Below, in pieces: positions 20,088 through 31,829 of a stretch of 64,000 nt of DNA; positions within the stretch are counted from its first letter, which is position 1, and each line of letters opens with the position of its first letter. The stretch lies in NCBI GenBank assembly GCA_032821775.1, contig JAVLRN010000012.1, positions 2,294,001 through 2,358,000 on the forward strand. The letters run 5' to 3'. The notes below the pieces were generated by a model that ran no database searches, had not been told where the DNA came from, and worked only from the letters and a program-made list of their open reading frames with translations. Source of the stretch: Sanguinoderma infundibulare (taxonomy: Eukaryota; Basidiomycota; Agaricomycetes; Polyporales; Polyporaceae). The position numbers and the translations under genes are program-made.

Positions 20088-21241
20088 TCATGAGACCTCC
20101 TCCATGTCGTCGTCGTCGTCATCCTCGTCCTCGTCTTCTTCGCCCTCAATTTTGATATCCTCGACCTTGACGCCGCTCGGTCCAGGTACGTCTTCCGCCT
20201 TGATCTATGTTATCGGCCAGGGGTGAGTCAGAGACAGACTAAGGTGACATTGAAACGAGACGCACCCCTTCGCCCTTGTAGTTGGCCATGAGCTCCCAGT
20301 TCCCGTTGAACTCTCCGCTTCGGTGCAGGAACGCGATCTCGCTGAGCACTTCCTTGAGGTACGCCTCCGGTTGCTGTGTACGCTCGCGCAAAGCCTTGAT
20401 GGACCACCGCTCGCGTTCCTGGAAGGCCTTGAAGAGCTCGTCGAGCAGCTGGTCGCGCGGCATCCGCGCCATGCGCTCGAATTGGCCCTTGGCCGGTTTT
20501 GATTTCGGCCGCTGACGAACCCGCTCCCCATCAGCCTTCCCTGCCCCCAGCAGAAACGCAACAAGCGAGGAGAAAAAGAGAGACGTACCACAAGGTTGAA
20601 CGGCGTGTGCTGCGCCGCGCCGCTGGTGAGCATGTTGATGTTCCCGCGGCCGCCGGGCAGGGCGTCCTCGATCATGCGTATCTGCCGCTTGGGCTGGTTC
20701 GCGCTCAGGTTGCGCATCTTGAGCCGCTGCCGGTACCTGTCCGTCAGCGTCGGCCGGAGGTTGCACTCGTGCTTGACGCGGCCGGTGAGGATCGTCGTGC
20801 GCGCGCGCGACTGCGTGCCGGGCTCCTTCTCGCGCTCGGCGACGACGATCTGGTTCTCGACGTCGTCGTTGACCATGTCCATCTCGTACTCCTCGCCCTC
20901 GACGCCGGTCTCGGGGTTTGAAGGGAGGATGAGCATGATGCGTGGCTTCTTGCCGATGGCCGACTCGGCGTGGTGGTAGACGCGAATGGTGGCGAGGGGT
21001 ATGCCCTCTTCGTCGATTGCGGACCAGCGTTCCATGAGGTGTTTAGGAATCTTCAAGGAGACCAAGTTGGTGGTTAAGATAGTATAAGATGCCACACGCA
21101 TACCTTGACTAGCCACACTCGCCCGTTCCCTGCATCCATCATAAGGGGTTCGTCCGGGTCCGGTTGGTTGTCCTCCTCGTTCCCGTTGACGGAATCAAAG
21201 CGCTTGGAGTCCTCCTCCTCGACCATGGTCGTGTCTTCCAT
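20088..21241 (-). CDS. TFG2: Transcription initiation factor IIF, beta subunit
   Basis: Four exons (21241-21104, 21050-20589, 20511-20266, 20204-20088) with GT-AG introns give 320 residues. TFIIF beta (RAP30/Tfg2) binds RNA polymerase II and stabilises the preinitiation complex in the nucleus. Diagnostic parts are VWLVKIPKHLMERW at the N-terminus, GRVKHECNLRP and YRQRLKMRNLSANQPKRQIR in the middle, and the C-terminal winged helix: FERMARMPRDQLLDELFKAF, RWSIKALRERTQQPEAYLKE, VLSEIAFLHRSGEFNGNWEL. The end is a long acidic tail of Glu and Asp. No damage is seen. It lies in the centre of the inverted duplication but is single copy in the window. Confidence 0.95.
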
Positions 21242-21563
21242 TTTGTGTGTTACAGATAGAGATACAGAATGTGAAAGCAAGGAGGGGTATTGAGGACAGA
21301 CCGCACAACGAGGAACAAGGTCAACATTTGCCACACCGCACAAGATGCACCCGTACGTAAGCGCCTACCACGGCCCCTTGCGGCACACAATGCCGGTCCG
21401 ATGTTTTCGGTGTCGCGCTCTTTCTCAGAACTGCCAATGCAGTTCATTCATGCAAATTACAATTGTAAAGCTTCGGTTAAGTCAATATCGGAGTTCGTTA
21501 GTTCTAGTACAACACCATGATAACAACATTTAAAGGATCCTTCTTCTCGACCTACAACATGCC

Positions 21564-23168
21564 CTAATGAACGGGACGACCCAACAGCGCACCCGCAGTC
21601 TGGTCCCTCACACCCTTCACAAACTGGAACGCGTCCGTGCCCCCCGTACCCTTTGGTGGACCGCCGCCCTCGCCTGACTGGATGAGGTTCCGGCGTGACG
21701 GGATGAGGATGTAGAGCGCTACGATGCGCACATGCTCGTCGCGGAACTCCTTCAGCGCCGTGACCGCCGCGTCGTACGCCTGCGTCAGCTCACCGTTATC
21801 CGCCTGCTGCTCTACGAGCGCGCGCACCGGGCGCGGGTTTGCCTGGAGGTGCCAGAGGAACGCGCGATGGTGGCGCGGCATGTACGACTGCATGCGCGTC
21901 AGGAACGGCACCTGCTGGGCCGGTACCGAGCTGAACGTCGACGTCGATGGCGACACGGGCGGTCGCCCATCCGCGCTGGACGGCGACTCAGAACGCCCGG
22001 AGATACTGGAGGTGGCGGACGAGGGTTCATGGGAGTGGTAGCTCGAGAAGTTCGTGTGGGAGTACCTGTCGACGCCGAGGAAGATGTCGAGTGCGTGGAT
22101 GAGCGAGCTCTGCCCCGCGCTCGGGCCCGATAGCTCGGTCGGCTCCGCGAGCGTCGGATCGAGCTCGAGACCGTCAAACACCCAATTGCGCGCCCGCGTG
22201 TCCGAGTCCGCGCCCTTGAACCACGGCCGGATTTCGTTGTAGAACACGGTCGGGTCGCAGCGCTCGCGCACGGCGGCAAGGAGGGCCTGCAGGTCCTTGA
22301 TGACGCCGGCGAGGATGCGGAGGTAGTTCGTGATGCGCCGGTGCGCGATCTCGTCCCCGACGAACGCCTCGTCCATGATCGCACGCATGACGGACAGCGC
22401 TTCGACGCCGCGGAGCTCGATGCGGGCAGATGAGAGGTAGAACTCCTCCTCGTCACGTGTGCCGGTGAAGAGCCTGAGACAGCGAAGGTTGTACAGCTCC
22501 GTCTTCGGCTGGAAGAGGATGCTCGATGGGGGTGGGGTCTTGAACGCCCAGTTGTACAAGACATTGTCGGAATACGTGAGGACGGGCGGCAGCTGCAGTT
22601 GCGTGCACACCTGAAGGAGCGGCACCGTGATCGGGGGTGGAATATGAATTTCGCGCGTCGCGACGGGCATCGTGTGCACGTAGTAATGCATCACCCAGGC
22701 GAGAACATGGTGTGCGCGACGAAGCAGCACCTCGGAAGACCTGAGCTCGGTGGTGGGCAGTATCGGGAGCTGCAAACGACGCGCAATTCAATTTGGGTTC
22801 CGAGGACCCGAGCGGACAGGAGAAGAGATCGACATTAGTGATCTTCCTTCACATGACCGAGGGACAATGCTTACCTCACGGACCGCATTACGCCATGATT
22901 CCGACTCGCCCTCCTCATCTTCCGAAATACCTGACGCGTCCCCAAGCTTCAGTTGCCGTGTAATCGCGTCGTCAAGCGTGGCTTCCCAGGGCTCCCATGC
23001 ATCGGGGAGGCGGACGAGCGGCGGCTGAGGCGGCATGAATCCAGTACGGGTGTCAACGTCGAAATCATGTGCGGCGAGCGTCGAGGTGTCGGGCGTGCCC
23101 GCGAAGGTGGGTTCGAACGCATCCGGCCTCTGGAGGTTGAGAAAATGGTTGGGCGGAAGGGTGTTCAT
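21564..23168 (-). CDS. IDO: Indoleamine 2,3-dioxygenase
   Basis: Two exons (23168-22875 and 22769-21564) joined across a 105-bp GTAAGC...TTTGCAG intron give 499 residues. The enzyme opens the indole ring of tryptophan (heme iron, O2) to N-formylkynurenine, the first step of the kynurenine route to NAD. Recognisable parts are RAHHVLAWVMHYYVHTMP, IPPPITVPLLQVCTQLQLPP, LTYSDNVLYNWAF, FFLGVDR-type IFLGVDRYSH and the heme-ligand region TRMQSYMPRHHRAFLWHL. Yeast calls the gene BNA2. The N-terminal exon is variable, as usual. A Ser/Pro-rich insert (SSATSSISGRSESPSSADGR) sits before the heme region. The gene looks intact. Confidence 0.95.
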
Positions 23169-23229
23169 CGCAAGGTGATCGCCAGGGTATTCCGGGATGG
23201 ACTATGGGACAGTGTGTGTCTAGGCAATG

Positions 23230-26182
23230 GTATTTAAGCCCGCGGATCTATAAGACCAGCATAGAGGGAGGCGGGAGAGGCCCGAGGGTGATATGGCCTG
23301 GAAGATGGGAGTGTGTGGGGAAGAGACCTTCAGGCCATTTTACACGAGTAGTGAAGTGGGCTGTTATGTTAACGCGCACGTCATCTAGATCTCGGTCTCC
23401 TACCTACGGCGGATCATGCCTTAATCGGCCCCATCCCGACTCTCCCCGCCACCCCATCGTCTCAATCACCTTGCACCACGCTCTGGCCAACTCGACCTCA
23501 GTGTGGACGTTCCCATAAGAATACCCTGCGGTACAATATTGTGATAACGAACGAACGTACTCAGGCGACTCTTCCCCTCAGTGTCCAAGGGAGGTAGGGA
23601 TGGTGGACGCCATGGCTCGACCGGATCTTGGCAGCCGTTGTGTCAGCGGGCAACATGACGGTCATGCACGTACCGCACGCACACCGCGGTGGAGGCATGC
23701 CCGAGGTCGGGATGCACGGTAGCTTAGAAAGCTCAAAGGGCGCGATCCCGTTCTTCTCCGACACGGTCGCGATAGGGTCACTGGTGCTGGGCTATACGGC
23801 ACGGATTCGCAGACGCTTAAACGAACAGTGGATGAGCTGGAAAGTTGCGCGTATATGATCATTGAAGCGACAGCAGGAATGGCGCACCTTCTCAATCCCG
23901 AGATTCCGTGCGAGCGAGCGGTTCGTCCTCTGGAACAAGACGTTGACGCCCGTCGAGCAACGGATTGTTTACGAGCCACATTGAGCAAACCAGACACGAT
24001 GTCTGTAACGAACGAGGGTCGGTGGTACGGTGTGCGTCGGAGGTGACGAACCTACAGGGCGTCAGAGGTAGCCAAAGGGCGTTTTAGGTTTGGATTGCGG
24101 GCGGACAAGGTTCGAAAGCGGGAAGTCTAGGACCGGCAACATGTGGGCAAGAAGACTTCTCATTGTTCGTGTCTCCAGTCTCCGCAGGATCGGTCCACTC
24201 CGCCACCAAGTCTACTAAGGCGCTGCGGACACCACTATCCGCGGTACATTTAGCAATCTAACAACCGAGCAGAGTACGAGCGAGGAAGAAGACTTGTGAA
24301 CCTTCTTGGTTTGGCAGGGAACCTACCCGTACTGGTTGGGTTCAACCGCTCGCGAATCGATAGAGAGAACGATGATCAATGCTGTCCGTGTCGGAATACT
24401 AGGAACTCGGAGCGCCTTGGGTGTTCCATGGGGCTCTCGACGGAATGGAAAGTTTATGATTCGATCGAGCTCAGAGCGACGCCGCCGGAACCGATGCGCG
24501 CCTGCACAGTGGTGGCTGGCGCCGTCCCTGGCGAAAGTCTATGTGAAAGGGGAACAAGGTTGTGTATGAGCCGACACGAGGTCACTAGCGAGCGCAGCTT
24601 GGCTTACTTGTCTCCATTCTGCACTTCCCTGGAGCACACTTGGAATGCATGCGCACGGAATAGACACAAGCCGGCAAACGTTGTGGCTCGTAAACGCAGC
24701 ACTAAGCCATTGGAGAAACCGGCACGAGGCCGGAATGGCCGAGCTTAGACGCAGGCGAGACCAAGGCGAGACAACGTGTACCTCTGTGGGTCTGTGGGTC
24801 AGAGTCAGTCCACCGATTCAATGATGCGCCACCGGCGCCCGTACATCAATATCGAGGGCAGGCGTGCGCAGTTAGTGCGAACGTCACGATGTCTTAATAG
24901 GTCTTAATATGGCTGGGGGTACAATGTACTTATGGCGGTGTTCTAGACGAGCCGCCTTTTAGAACGGATATCTTCTCCGAGCTTGACAGGATGATGCACG
25001 CGTCCTCTAATGGCGGTGATCGTTTTGGTCAGATGATGATAGGTTGGAACAAAGCATACCTCGTTGCTTGGGTGGCACGGGTGCAGTTTGGGCGGGACTC
25101 TCTGCCACTGATCATCACGAGGGGAGGAGGTGCGTCTCGAGGCGCCACGTAGCAGCGGGAGGGGTTCTTTCTCGTAAGCAGGCGGTGGTGGAAGATGGGG
25201 ACAGAGCCACCATTGTGCCACCGAACAGAGATCTGCAGATGTCCTGATGAGGTTCCATGCACGGTCGAGAAAGGTGGCACTGCAGTTCTACGTACCGTCA
25301 GCAGATCCCAACTCGGGATCAGAGATGAATGTCGAGCGCGATAGTGGATTACGCGTTTAGAGTCTTGTTTGCGCAAACCGGTTCCTCTGCATCGACTTGA
25401 GAGGGATGGAGGTGCCTGGACTGTGGGTCGGACGTTTTGTGGCTGGGTTTGAACAGCGATGGGGAAGATTGTACTGTCGAGCTTCTCGAGTGGCAACTCA
25501 AAGGGAACGTGTTCCTCTGACACGAGAGCCGCATCACGGAGTTTGAACGCTGACCTGAGTGGTTCGGAAGCCTGGGCAATGCAGGTGAACAGTGAGTCGG
25601 AGAGTCAGGCCTAGTCAGGACGAGGATGGCGCGGAGAACGTAAGTGCGCGAACTCCGTCCCGAAGCGGGCACTAGCAATGGGAAGAGAAAGCCTCGAGAC
25701 ATTAATGAACGACATACTGGACATTCGAGAACCCGGACGGTTGCCAGCGAGGGCGCAAGACAAAAAGTGGGCGGCCCGTGCTTTTTGTTAAACAAGACTG
25801 AGACATATGGGTGCCGTCTGCATGCTTTTTGTGTCCGAGTCGTGCTGGTGGTCGTGCTGGGTTCTCGAAGACGGACAAGACAATAGGCCGCCTCTCGCAC
25901 GGCCAAGAGCCTCGACGCGTGAGTGTCCGAGACAAAAAGACCAGCCCGGATAAGGTTCCCCCGCTTGCCCGATATGGAACTGGCCTGGCGCGCGGCCCCG
26001 TCGGTGTGCGATCACAATTGGCCCCAGGCGCCCGCATCTTTGCCTCCTGCCTCCATTTCCCGCTCGTCTACCCCTTCGTCTGCACGCAATGCATCCAGCT
26101 ATAAAACCTGCCATGCATTGGCAGAGTCAGTACGACTCACCGCCGATCTGTCTCACTCCTCCCGATCCATCTGCTCATCGAG
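23230..26182. other. Long stretch without a recognisable gene
   Basis: Nearly 3 kb of both strands hold only short frames; the longest is about 185 codons on the minus strand at 25349-25906. None contains a motif I can name, and none joins through convincing introns. No tRNA or transposon terminus was seen. This may be an old gene graveyard or a region with non-coding transcripts. Confidence 0.5.
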
Positions 26183-27165
26183 ATGACTGCCGTCTACGCC
26201 CACCCCGCCGCGGCCAACTACTTCACCACCCCCTCCCACCCGACCCCAAAGCAGCGCGGCTACCGCGTCTGCGACAAATGCGGCGCAATCGAGCAGCCGC
26301 ACATGGGCCGCTTTAGGCTTTGCGGAGGCTGCGTAAGTCCTAGCACCGTCGCGATCTTGCATCCCAATCTAACCGTCGTCTGTCCCCTCATCTAGATGGC
26401 CACCCAATACTGCGTGAGTCCCCCCTCACCATTCTTTATGGGATGCTCTGGCTGATTCGTCTCTTTTAGTCTCAGGATTGCCAGAAGGCCCACTGGCCGT
26501 CACACAAGGCGATCTGCCAACACACCGCGTCGCAGATCTCGTCCGCGAAGCAGCCGAGCTTCGGAGGCGTCGACGAACACCTCGTCAAGAACCTCCGCAA
26601 GTTCGTCTCCACCCACAACCAGCTTATCAGCTGGGCCGGCTTCCAGGCTCTCCAGCTCAAGCGCATGCCATCCAACATCCGCCAAAACGCCCTCCTCATC
26701 GAGCTCAGCTACCGCCCTTCGTCACCAGATTCCCACCGCAGGTGAGTCTTTACGTTCCGCCGTATAGCGTCCAGAGACGGGCTCTGACGTCATGTCCAGG
26801 TTCTCCATCAGGTCCACCCATGTTGTCCCCCGGACATACGTGACGGACAACGACCCCCTCGTTGGCGAGGACATCCTCAGGCGAGAGGACCGATGCCGTA
26901 AGAGCGGCGGCATCGGCTGTGCCGTGATCCTTATCCAGTGCGGTGAGATCAGCCAAGTCATGCCTGTTGAGGTCGACGCCCCCTCCCGTATCTCATGGGA
27001 TATCCGCGACGACTGGTCGGACGTCCTCCGTCACTTTATCGAGTCTGGCCGAACAGACTTCAAGCCCATATCCACGACCGCCAGGGGGTGAGCATTCCGT
27101 TCTCACTCTCCACAACGTCCGAATGCTGATCCTCGTTGCTTTCCTGCAGCATCGTGTACGGATGA
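26183..27165 (+). CDS. MYND-type zinc finger protein
   Basis: Five exons: 26183-26332, 26396-26413 (only 18 bp), 26470-26741, 26800-27087 and 27150-27165, all GT-AG, giving a continuous frame ending GIVYG. The MYND finger spans exons 1-3: VCDKCGAIEQ, LCGGC, QYCSQDCQ and HWPSHKAIC, with the Cys/His pattern C-x2-C...C-x2-C...C-x3-C...H-x3-C. MYND fingers bind proline-rich peptides. The following 150 residues (EHLVKNLRKFVSTHNQLISW, FSIRSTHVVPRTY) resemble the C-terminal region common in Agaricomycete MYND proteins. The partner is unknown. The gene appears complete and undamaged. Confidence 0.9.
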
Positions 27166-28702
27166 GCGTCGCTTTGTTCTCCTTTGCTCCTCTCGAACAT
27201 CGACCTCGCCTTTCTCCCCTGCATACCCCTATCGCCCTTCCCCCCGCGCGACTGATGTACTGGATGCCATCGCGCGTCTCTTGCTGCTATCTGGACACTC
27301 CTCGAGCCTCTTGCGCGTCTTCTCCAGTCGCTTTCATTCGTCGCTGTGTTTTCCTTCGTTCCCCCCTCAGTCGTCCTCGCTCTGCTTCTGCCCTCACTTC
27401 GTTCTCTCACCACTCCACGCATGCTTAAATTATCACCACGCAATTCTGGCTCGTAGAAGGCCCCCTGTACTAGTATGACTCACATGTACTTTGACGACGA
27501 GCGTCGCAGTAATCCCATCTTGGTTAATCGCAAGGCTATCTGTCTGTTCTATCCCTAAGAGACCTGAGCGACACAACTCCGCGCTCCACACCTGCCCGAT
27601 AATGAACGCAACGAAGTTTTCTCTCCGCGCACACGATCATTCCGCCGCGGTGTATACTTCGGTTGGAGTGGGGGGATCGGAAGCTTCCGTACGACGAGCA
27701 TTAGCGAAAGAACGAGACGCGGTTCTCGCGCCCTTCCGCATCCAGCCTCTCGCTCAGAGGTTTGGGGGACATCGTTTGTTCCCCGCGTTGGGAACAACGC
27801 GAGTACTTACATGCAGGTGAGAGGAATAGATTGTGACAGGGAAACTGACGAACATGTCACTGCCAGAGTCGCTCAGAGGTGTCGCGCGAATGCCGCGCCA
27901 CCCTGAGCGCCCGGACTTCAAAATCCTGCATGCCGAAGAGGATATTCGAGAAGCTCCACCAGTCTGCCACGAGTGCGCACCCGACGAAGTCCCAACACCA
28001 GTGAAGATGGAAACGAGGGCGAGATCACTGAGCCGCGGTACTTGAGGCAGGGTTCGCGCGAGAACGCTCACTGGGCCGCGACAGGGGGTCGCGCTTCCCC
28101 ATACGCGTGGCGAGGTGGCCTGTCTTCTCGAACTGCGAGCCCGACCGCGCTGCGGGGATTGTAAGCCGGTGCTCGCAGTCGAGGCTGAGGAGGTGCGCAG
28201 GGTCCGAGCTCGTCCTCTACCTGGCCCCGCCTGGAAAGAGGCTCCGGGAAATGCGCCTGGTCTGCGCTCGAGGCTGCCGGGCATGGTGGAAGCCGGCACA
28301 GCGGCGGCCGATGGAGATAGCTAGGGCGTTGAGGAGTTGCCCCGAAGAATCCTATGGCGTTGGATTTCCTGAGCGTGAATTAAAATTTGGCATGGGCGAG
28401 AGGGCCTGGGAATGCGGTGGGGGGCCTGGAGCGGACTGGTTGATGAGAGCCACCGGGGACGATTGATGATGTTCGAGGGATGAATCGACCGGTGCTCGAG
28501 AGGCGAGAACAATGGTGAAGTTGCGTGAGTACGGTCGTGCACGATAGTAGTTGGTGTTAGGTCCTCCGACGGTCTCGCTGAGTACGCGCATCATAACCTG
28601 CGGCAATGACTTCGGTAAACCCCGATGGGGAGCCAGACCCGGCGCTTGTCTACCACGAGTTTAAACCTTTGTCTCCAACTCCCGTCGTCGACATCGCCCG
28701 CC
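27166..28702. other. Stretch without a recognisable gene
   Basis: Frames of up to about 181 codons exist on the minus strand (27754-28299), but they are Ser/Arg/Pro-rich as expected for chance frames in GC-rich DNA, and contain no known motif. Confidence 0.45.
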
Positions 28703-29080
28703 ATGAGCTTGCTATCCCTGCCCGACCACTTGCTTTACAGCATGTGTCACAGTCATATAACTCCAACTTACAAGGAAGGTCATCAGGGCCTCGGGCTACG
28801 CGCTATTTTATCGCTTGTCCGTGCTTGCCGACGACTGCACGAACCCGCACTCGATGCCCTCTGGAACACCATCCCAAGCCTCGCCCCGCTGGTCTTCACG
28901 TTGCCACACGATGCCTGGGAAGCAAAGCAAGACCATATCAATCAGATAACGGTCGTAGTAAGTAACTACCATCTTTTATTCGCAGTATTGACGAGCGTCC
29001 CCCAAAGTCACTAGTACGCCCTTTGCAAAAGGCAGACCTTGTCCGTCTACATCACTATTCTCACAGAGTTAGACGAATAA
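28703..29080 (+). pseudogene. F-box protein, N-terminal fragment
   Basis: The ATG at 28703 opens MSLLSLPDHLLYSM...LSLVRACRRLHEPALDALW and SLAPLVFTLPHDAWE. This is an F-box-like start (LPxxLL...L..VCRxLxxPALxALW) of the large Agaricomycete F-box family, proteins expected to link substrates to SCF ubiquitin ligases. An intron-like GTAAGT...TTCGCAG (28957-28985) is followed by a frame matching VPQSH of the paralogue at 33.2 kb. About 80 bases later the sequence passes into duplication block B, so everything after the N-terminal 110 residues is missing. Confidence 0.65.
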
Positions 29081-29759
29081 TTCCGATCTAGAGAGGTAGA
29101 GTATCGGAGTCGGTGGGAGTGCATCACAAACTTACTTGTTTATTCGTTTGCGACGGTGAGGAAACTATAGCGGAAGTGGGTGACCGCGCATGGCCATGCG
29201 ATTCTAGGGATTGACAGCTGTTTTCAGATAGATAGGCCCTCTCGCAAAAAACACGCCCAGATCTGTTCTTGATTTGACGTCGACGAGAGCCCTATCCGGA
29301 CAACCCAGCGCGGTCGGCGCGGCGCCCTGCTGAGAAACTGGGGCCATGGTACCGGACCCTCTGGGGCTCCCATTGAGGTTGGCTGTCTAGTCGATATGAA
29401 CGAGTTTTCTTTAGAAGGGCCTAACGTTCTGAAAACAGCTGGAATGAGGCCGTTTGGACGAGTAGTCGGTTCGTGGTGGCACGTCCGCATGTCCATCAGC
29501 ATTTCGTGAATGACACTGATGCAGGGCGATGGGACTCCAGCAAAGGCAGGATCCGATGATCCGTCGCAATCACACGATACACAGGCTGAGGTGAATGTGC
29601 GTAATCATACATGGACGTCTTCCCCCTAGCAATTGCAGACGTCGCCTGGCTCAATAGAGCCGGAATGAGAGACAAGAGCGCTTGTTTGACAGTTGCACCG
29701 GTTCAGAGGTGTTAATACGTCAATCCACTTGGTATAGAGTGCGGATCCGCGCGCGACTG

Positions 29760-30030
29760 ACGTTACCAGAATGCCCTGGAGTATTGGGCGGCAACATTCT
29801 GCTGTCCGGCATGCTCATGAAACGCATCGATGCTGCGATGATGTAAATTTCCCATGGACGCCACGAAGTTTCTTAGCTGTCCTTAATGGAATTGCGCCTG
29901 CATTTGTCCACAGTACGACTCGCGAACAAATGCGTCGACGCGATATAAAAGCCGCTGTAGTCCGGGGCCTCTCCTCCAGGACCTTCACAATCTCCTCCTC
30001 CTCGCAGCACCCAGACCAACTATCGCAAAC
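29760..30030 (+). promoter_or_regulatory. Promoter of secreted-protein gene, copy 2
   Basis: TATAAAA at 29944-29950, preceded by GCGTCGACGCGA and followed by the pyrimidine-rich leader CTCCAGGACCTTCACAATCT. It runs to the ATG at 30031. The upstream mark GTTACCAGAATGCCCTGGAG is shared with the third copy (about 34737). Confidence 0.7.
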
Positions 30031-30633
30031 ATGAAGCTGTCCATCGCGGCCATCGTTCTTTCTGCCTTCTACCTGCAAGCCTCCGCTACGCCTACGGCCG
30101 GTGCATCCACACAGGTGAGCCGTAGTACGTCCCACTTGTGCGTCCTCGACGTCTGATCGACCGGTCATCTCTCCCAGCCTGCAGTGAATCAGACCTGTGA
30201 TTATCCCACAGTCCCCTTCTTCCGCGCATGGAATGCGACCGCGAACGACTACTTCTACACCACCAACACGACCGAGTTGGACGCCTTCACCGCCAGCGGG
30301 TACACGTCCGAGGGCGTCGCAGCCCGGATCCTCCCCTCCGACACCCAAGCCCCGACGGCGGTGCCGCTATTCCGACTCTACAGCGCCGCGGCCAATAAAC
30401 ACTACTACACCGCGAACGCAACGGAGATACAATTGCTCGGGGGCTCCTGGGCGACCCAGGAGGTGGCCGGGAAGGTGTACGCTGACAAGGAGTGCGGGAC
30501 GGTGCCGTTGTACCGGCTTTACAAGAAGGACGCGCTAAACTTTTTTACGACGCGCCTGGCGGAGGTGTACGACTTTGAGCACGAGCTCGGGTATCAAAAC
30601 CTGGGCGTCCAGGCGTACGTGTTCACGCAGTAG
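30031..30633 (+). CDS. Secreted DUF5648-like (lipase-domain repeat) protein, copy 2
   Basis: Exons 30031-30114 and 30178-30633 (GTGAGC...CCCAG intron) encode 179 residues with the same signal peptide as copy 1 and three NDYFYT/NKHYYT-type repeats (FFRAWNATANDYFYTTNT, LFRLYSAAANKHYYTANA, LYRLYKKDALNFFTTRLAE). In the 149 residues compared it differs from the copy at 17321-17923 at seven positions. Three of these change N-glycosylation sequons: NQT, NAT and NTT here against NHN, SAT and STT there. With the NAT of TANATE the mature protein has four sequons. Secretion is expected; molecular function is unknown. It is downstream of a truncated F-box gene on the same strand. Confidence 0.88.
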
Positions 30634-31190
30634 TATGGTTATGCCCCTCGGTGGGTTTCGAACGTTTTACAACGTGCGTGGTGCAAGGCGCTGATGGTTT
30701 CAAAACCTCTCTTCTGTAGGATTGATCGCGTTATTTCTTGGAATCCCCACCCCTCCCTCCCAGCTCTGCGTGCTGAAACACGGGTTGCTCCCTGTCGTGT
30801 TATCTCTCGACCTCCATTGTACTTCATAGCCCGCCTTTCGTGAAATGAACCTTGCTGGCTCTTCGTGCTGTACGCAATTGAACATTGATGGCGAAATGGT
30901 ATCATGCTTGCTTCCCATAATTGGCATTCCTCGGAGTAAGCAGAGTGGGTTCAACTCCCGATCAGCGTAGTACACTGGCCTCACGTGCGCATTTTGTTTT
31001 GTTTTCAACCAACGCGACACTGTCACGAACTTGGCCCCTCGCTGCGAAGGGACCGAAAGGTCAAGGAGAAAGTAGTACTGGCGCCTTCGCGGTGAACTCC
31101 ACTTTCTCCATTATGGTCAACGTTTTGAGCACTTTTTACCGAGGCGGCTTATAAATGTTGCAAGGCCCCTATCCCACATACTAAGAATCC

Positions 31191-31762
31191 GATGCGGTGG
31201 GATGTTCGTCTCCTCCTGTTACGTGTGCAGATGCCGTTCGAAGACGTGATTGTGATTAGTTGGTGTACGTACGGCTACGTTGGGGTGAGTGTGGGAGTGC
31301 CTACCCGGACGGCCGGATCCGTCGAATGGACGGGACGGGGTACGTAGTGCGCAACGAGAGTCGGCGCGATCGATCCTCGGTTTTGTCCGACGAAACGGGC
31401 ACCGGACTGTCCTCTACGCACGAGTAGAGGTGAGCGGGGTTTTGCAGAGGATATTGATGATTGATGCTGGCGGATGGCGTCGGGATGGGCGGATGGGGGC
31501 TTACATAGTGGAATAGGAGGGTCGGTGCGCGGATGGAGCAGTGGAAATAGTGTCGAGGTACTGTGCAACGAGAGTCGCCGGAGAGCGCGCAGACGTAGCA
31601 CCAGACCAGCATGGTCGCCAGTCGGCGTGTGCGCAGAGAACCAGCGGGCGAGCACGGTGTGACGTCTTCACGTGAGAAAAGGTCACACTGACCCGGGCCC
31701 CGCCCCGGCGCCAGTTCTGGCTTCTTGGTCTCCAGCCGCGTCCGCCGTCGATGTCGCCCGCC
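31191..31762. other. Spacer between block B and third F-box copy
   Basis: No gene recognised. The last 40 bases (GTCGATGTCGCCCGCCATGAGC at 31748 on) match the region just before the F-box start at 28703. Confidence 0.45.
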
Positions 31763-31829
31763 ATGAGCTTGCTATCCCTGCATTACGATTTGCTTCGGGG
31801 CCTATATTATGCGGATAGTTGGGAGCTAG

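Larger units (their letters stand above)
29090..31190. repeat. Inverted duplication block B, copy 2
   Basis: Reverse-oriented partner of 16760-18840. The opening TACTCTACCTC-like boundary (GAGGTAGAGTATCGGA) at 29090-29110 mirrors 18820-18840. The far end at about 31190 (AATCCGATGCGGTGGGATG) mirrors 16760. It contains the DUF5648-like gene and its promoter. Confidence 0.9.

Noticed and set aside
21899..22564. A 221-codon minus-strand frame rich in Ser and Arg
   Set aside because: Out-of-frame shadow of indoleamine 2,3-dioxygenase; composition is that of a shifted GC-rich gene.
24296..25906. Several 90-185 codon frames between IDO and the MYND gene
   Set aside because: They overlap each other on both strands, share no family resemblance and do not join through plausible introns.
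27754..28299. 181-codon minus-strand frame
   Set aside because: Ser/Arg/Pro-rich, no motif, no intron pattern, no homologue recognised; chance frame is more likely.
31191..31762. A possible gene between block B and the third F-box copy
   Set aside because: Short frames on both strands overlap without motif or splice pattern.
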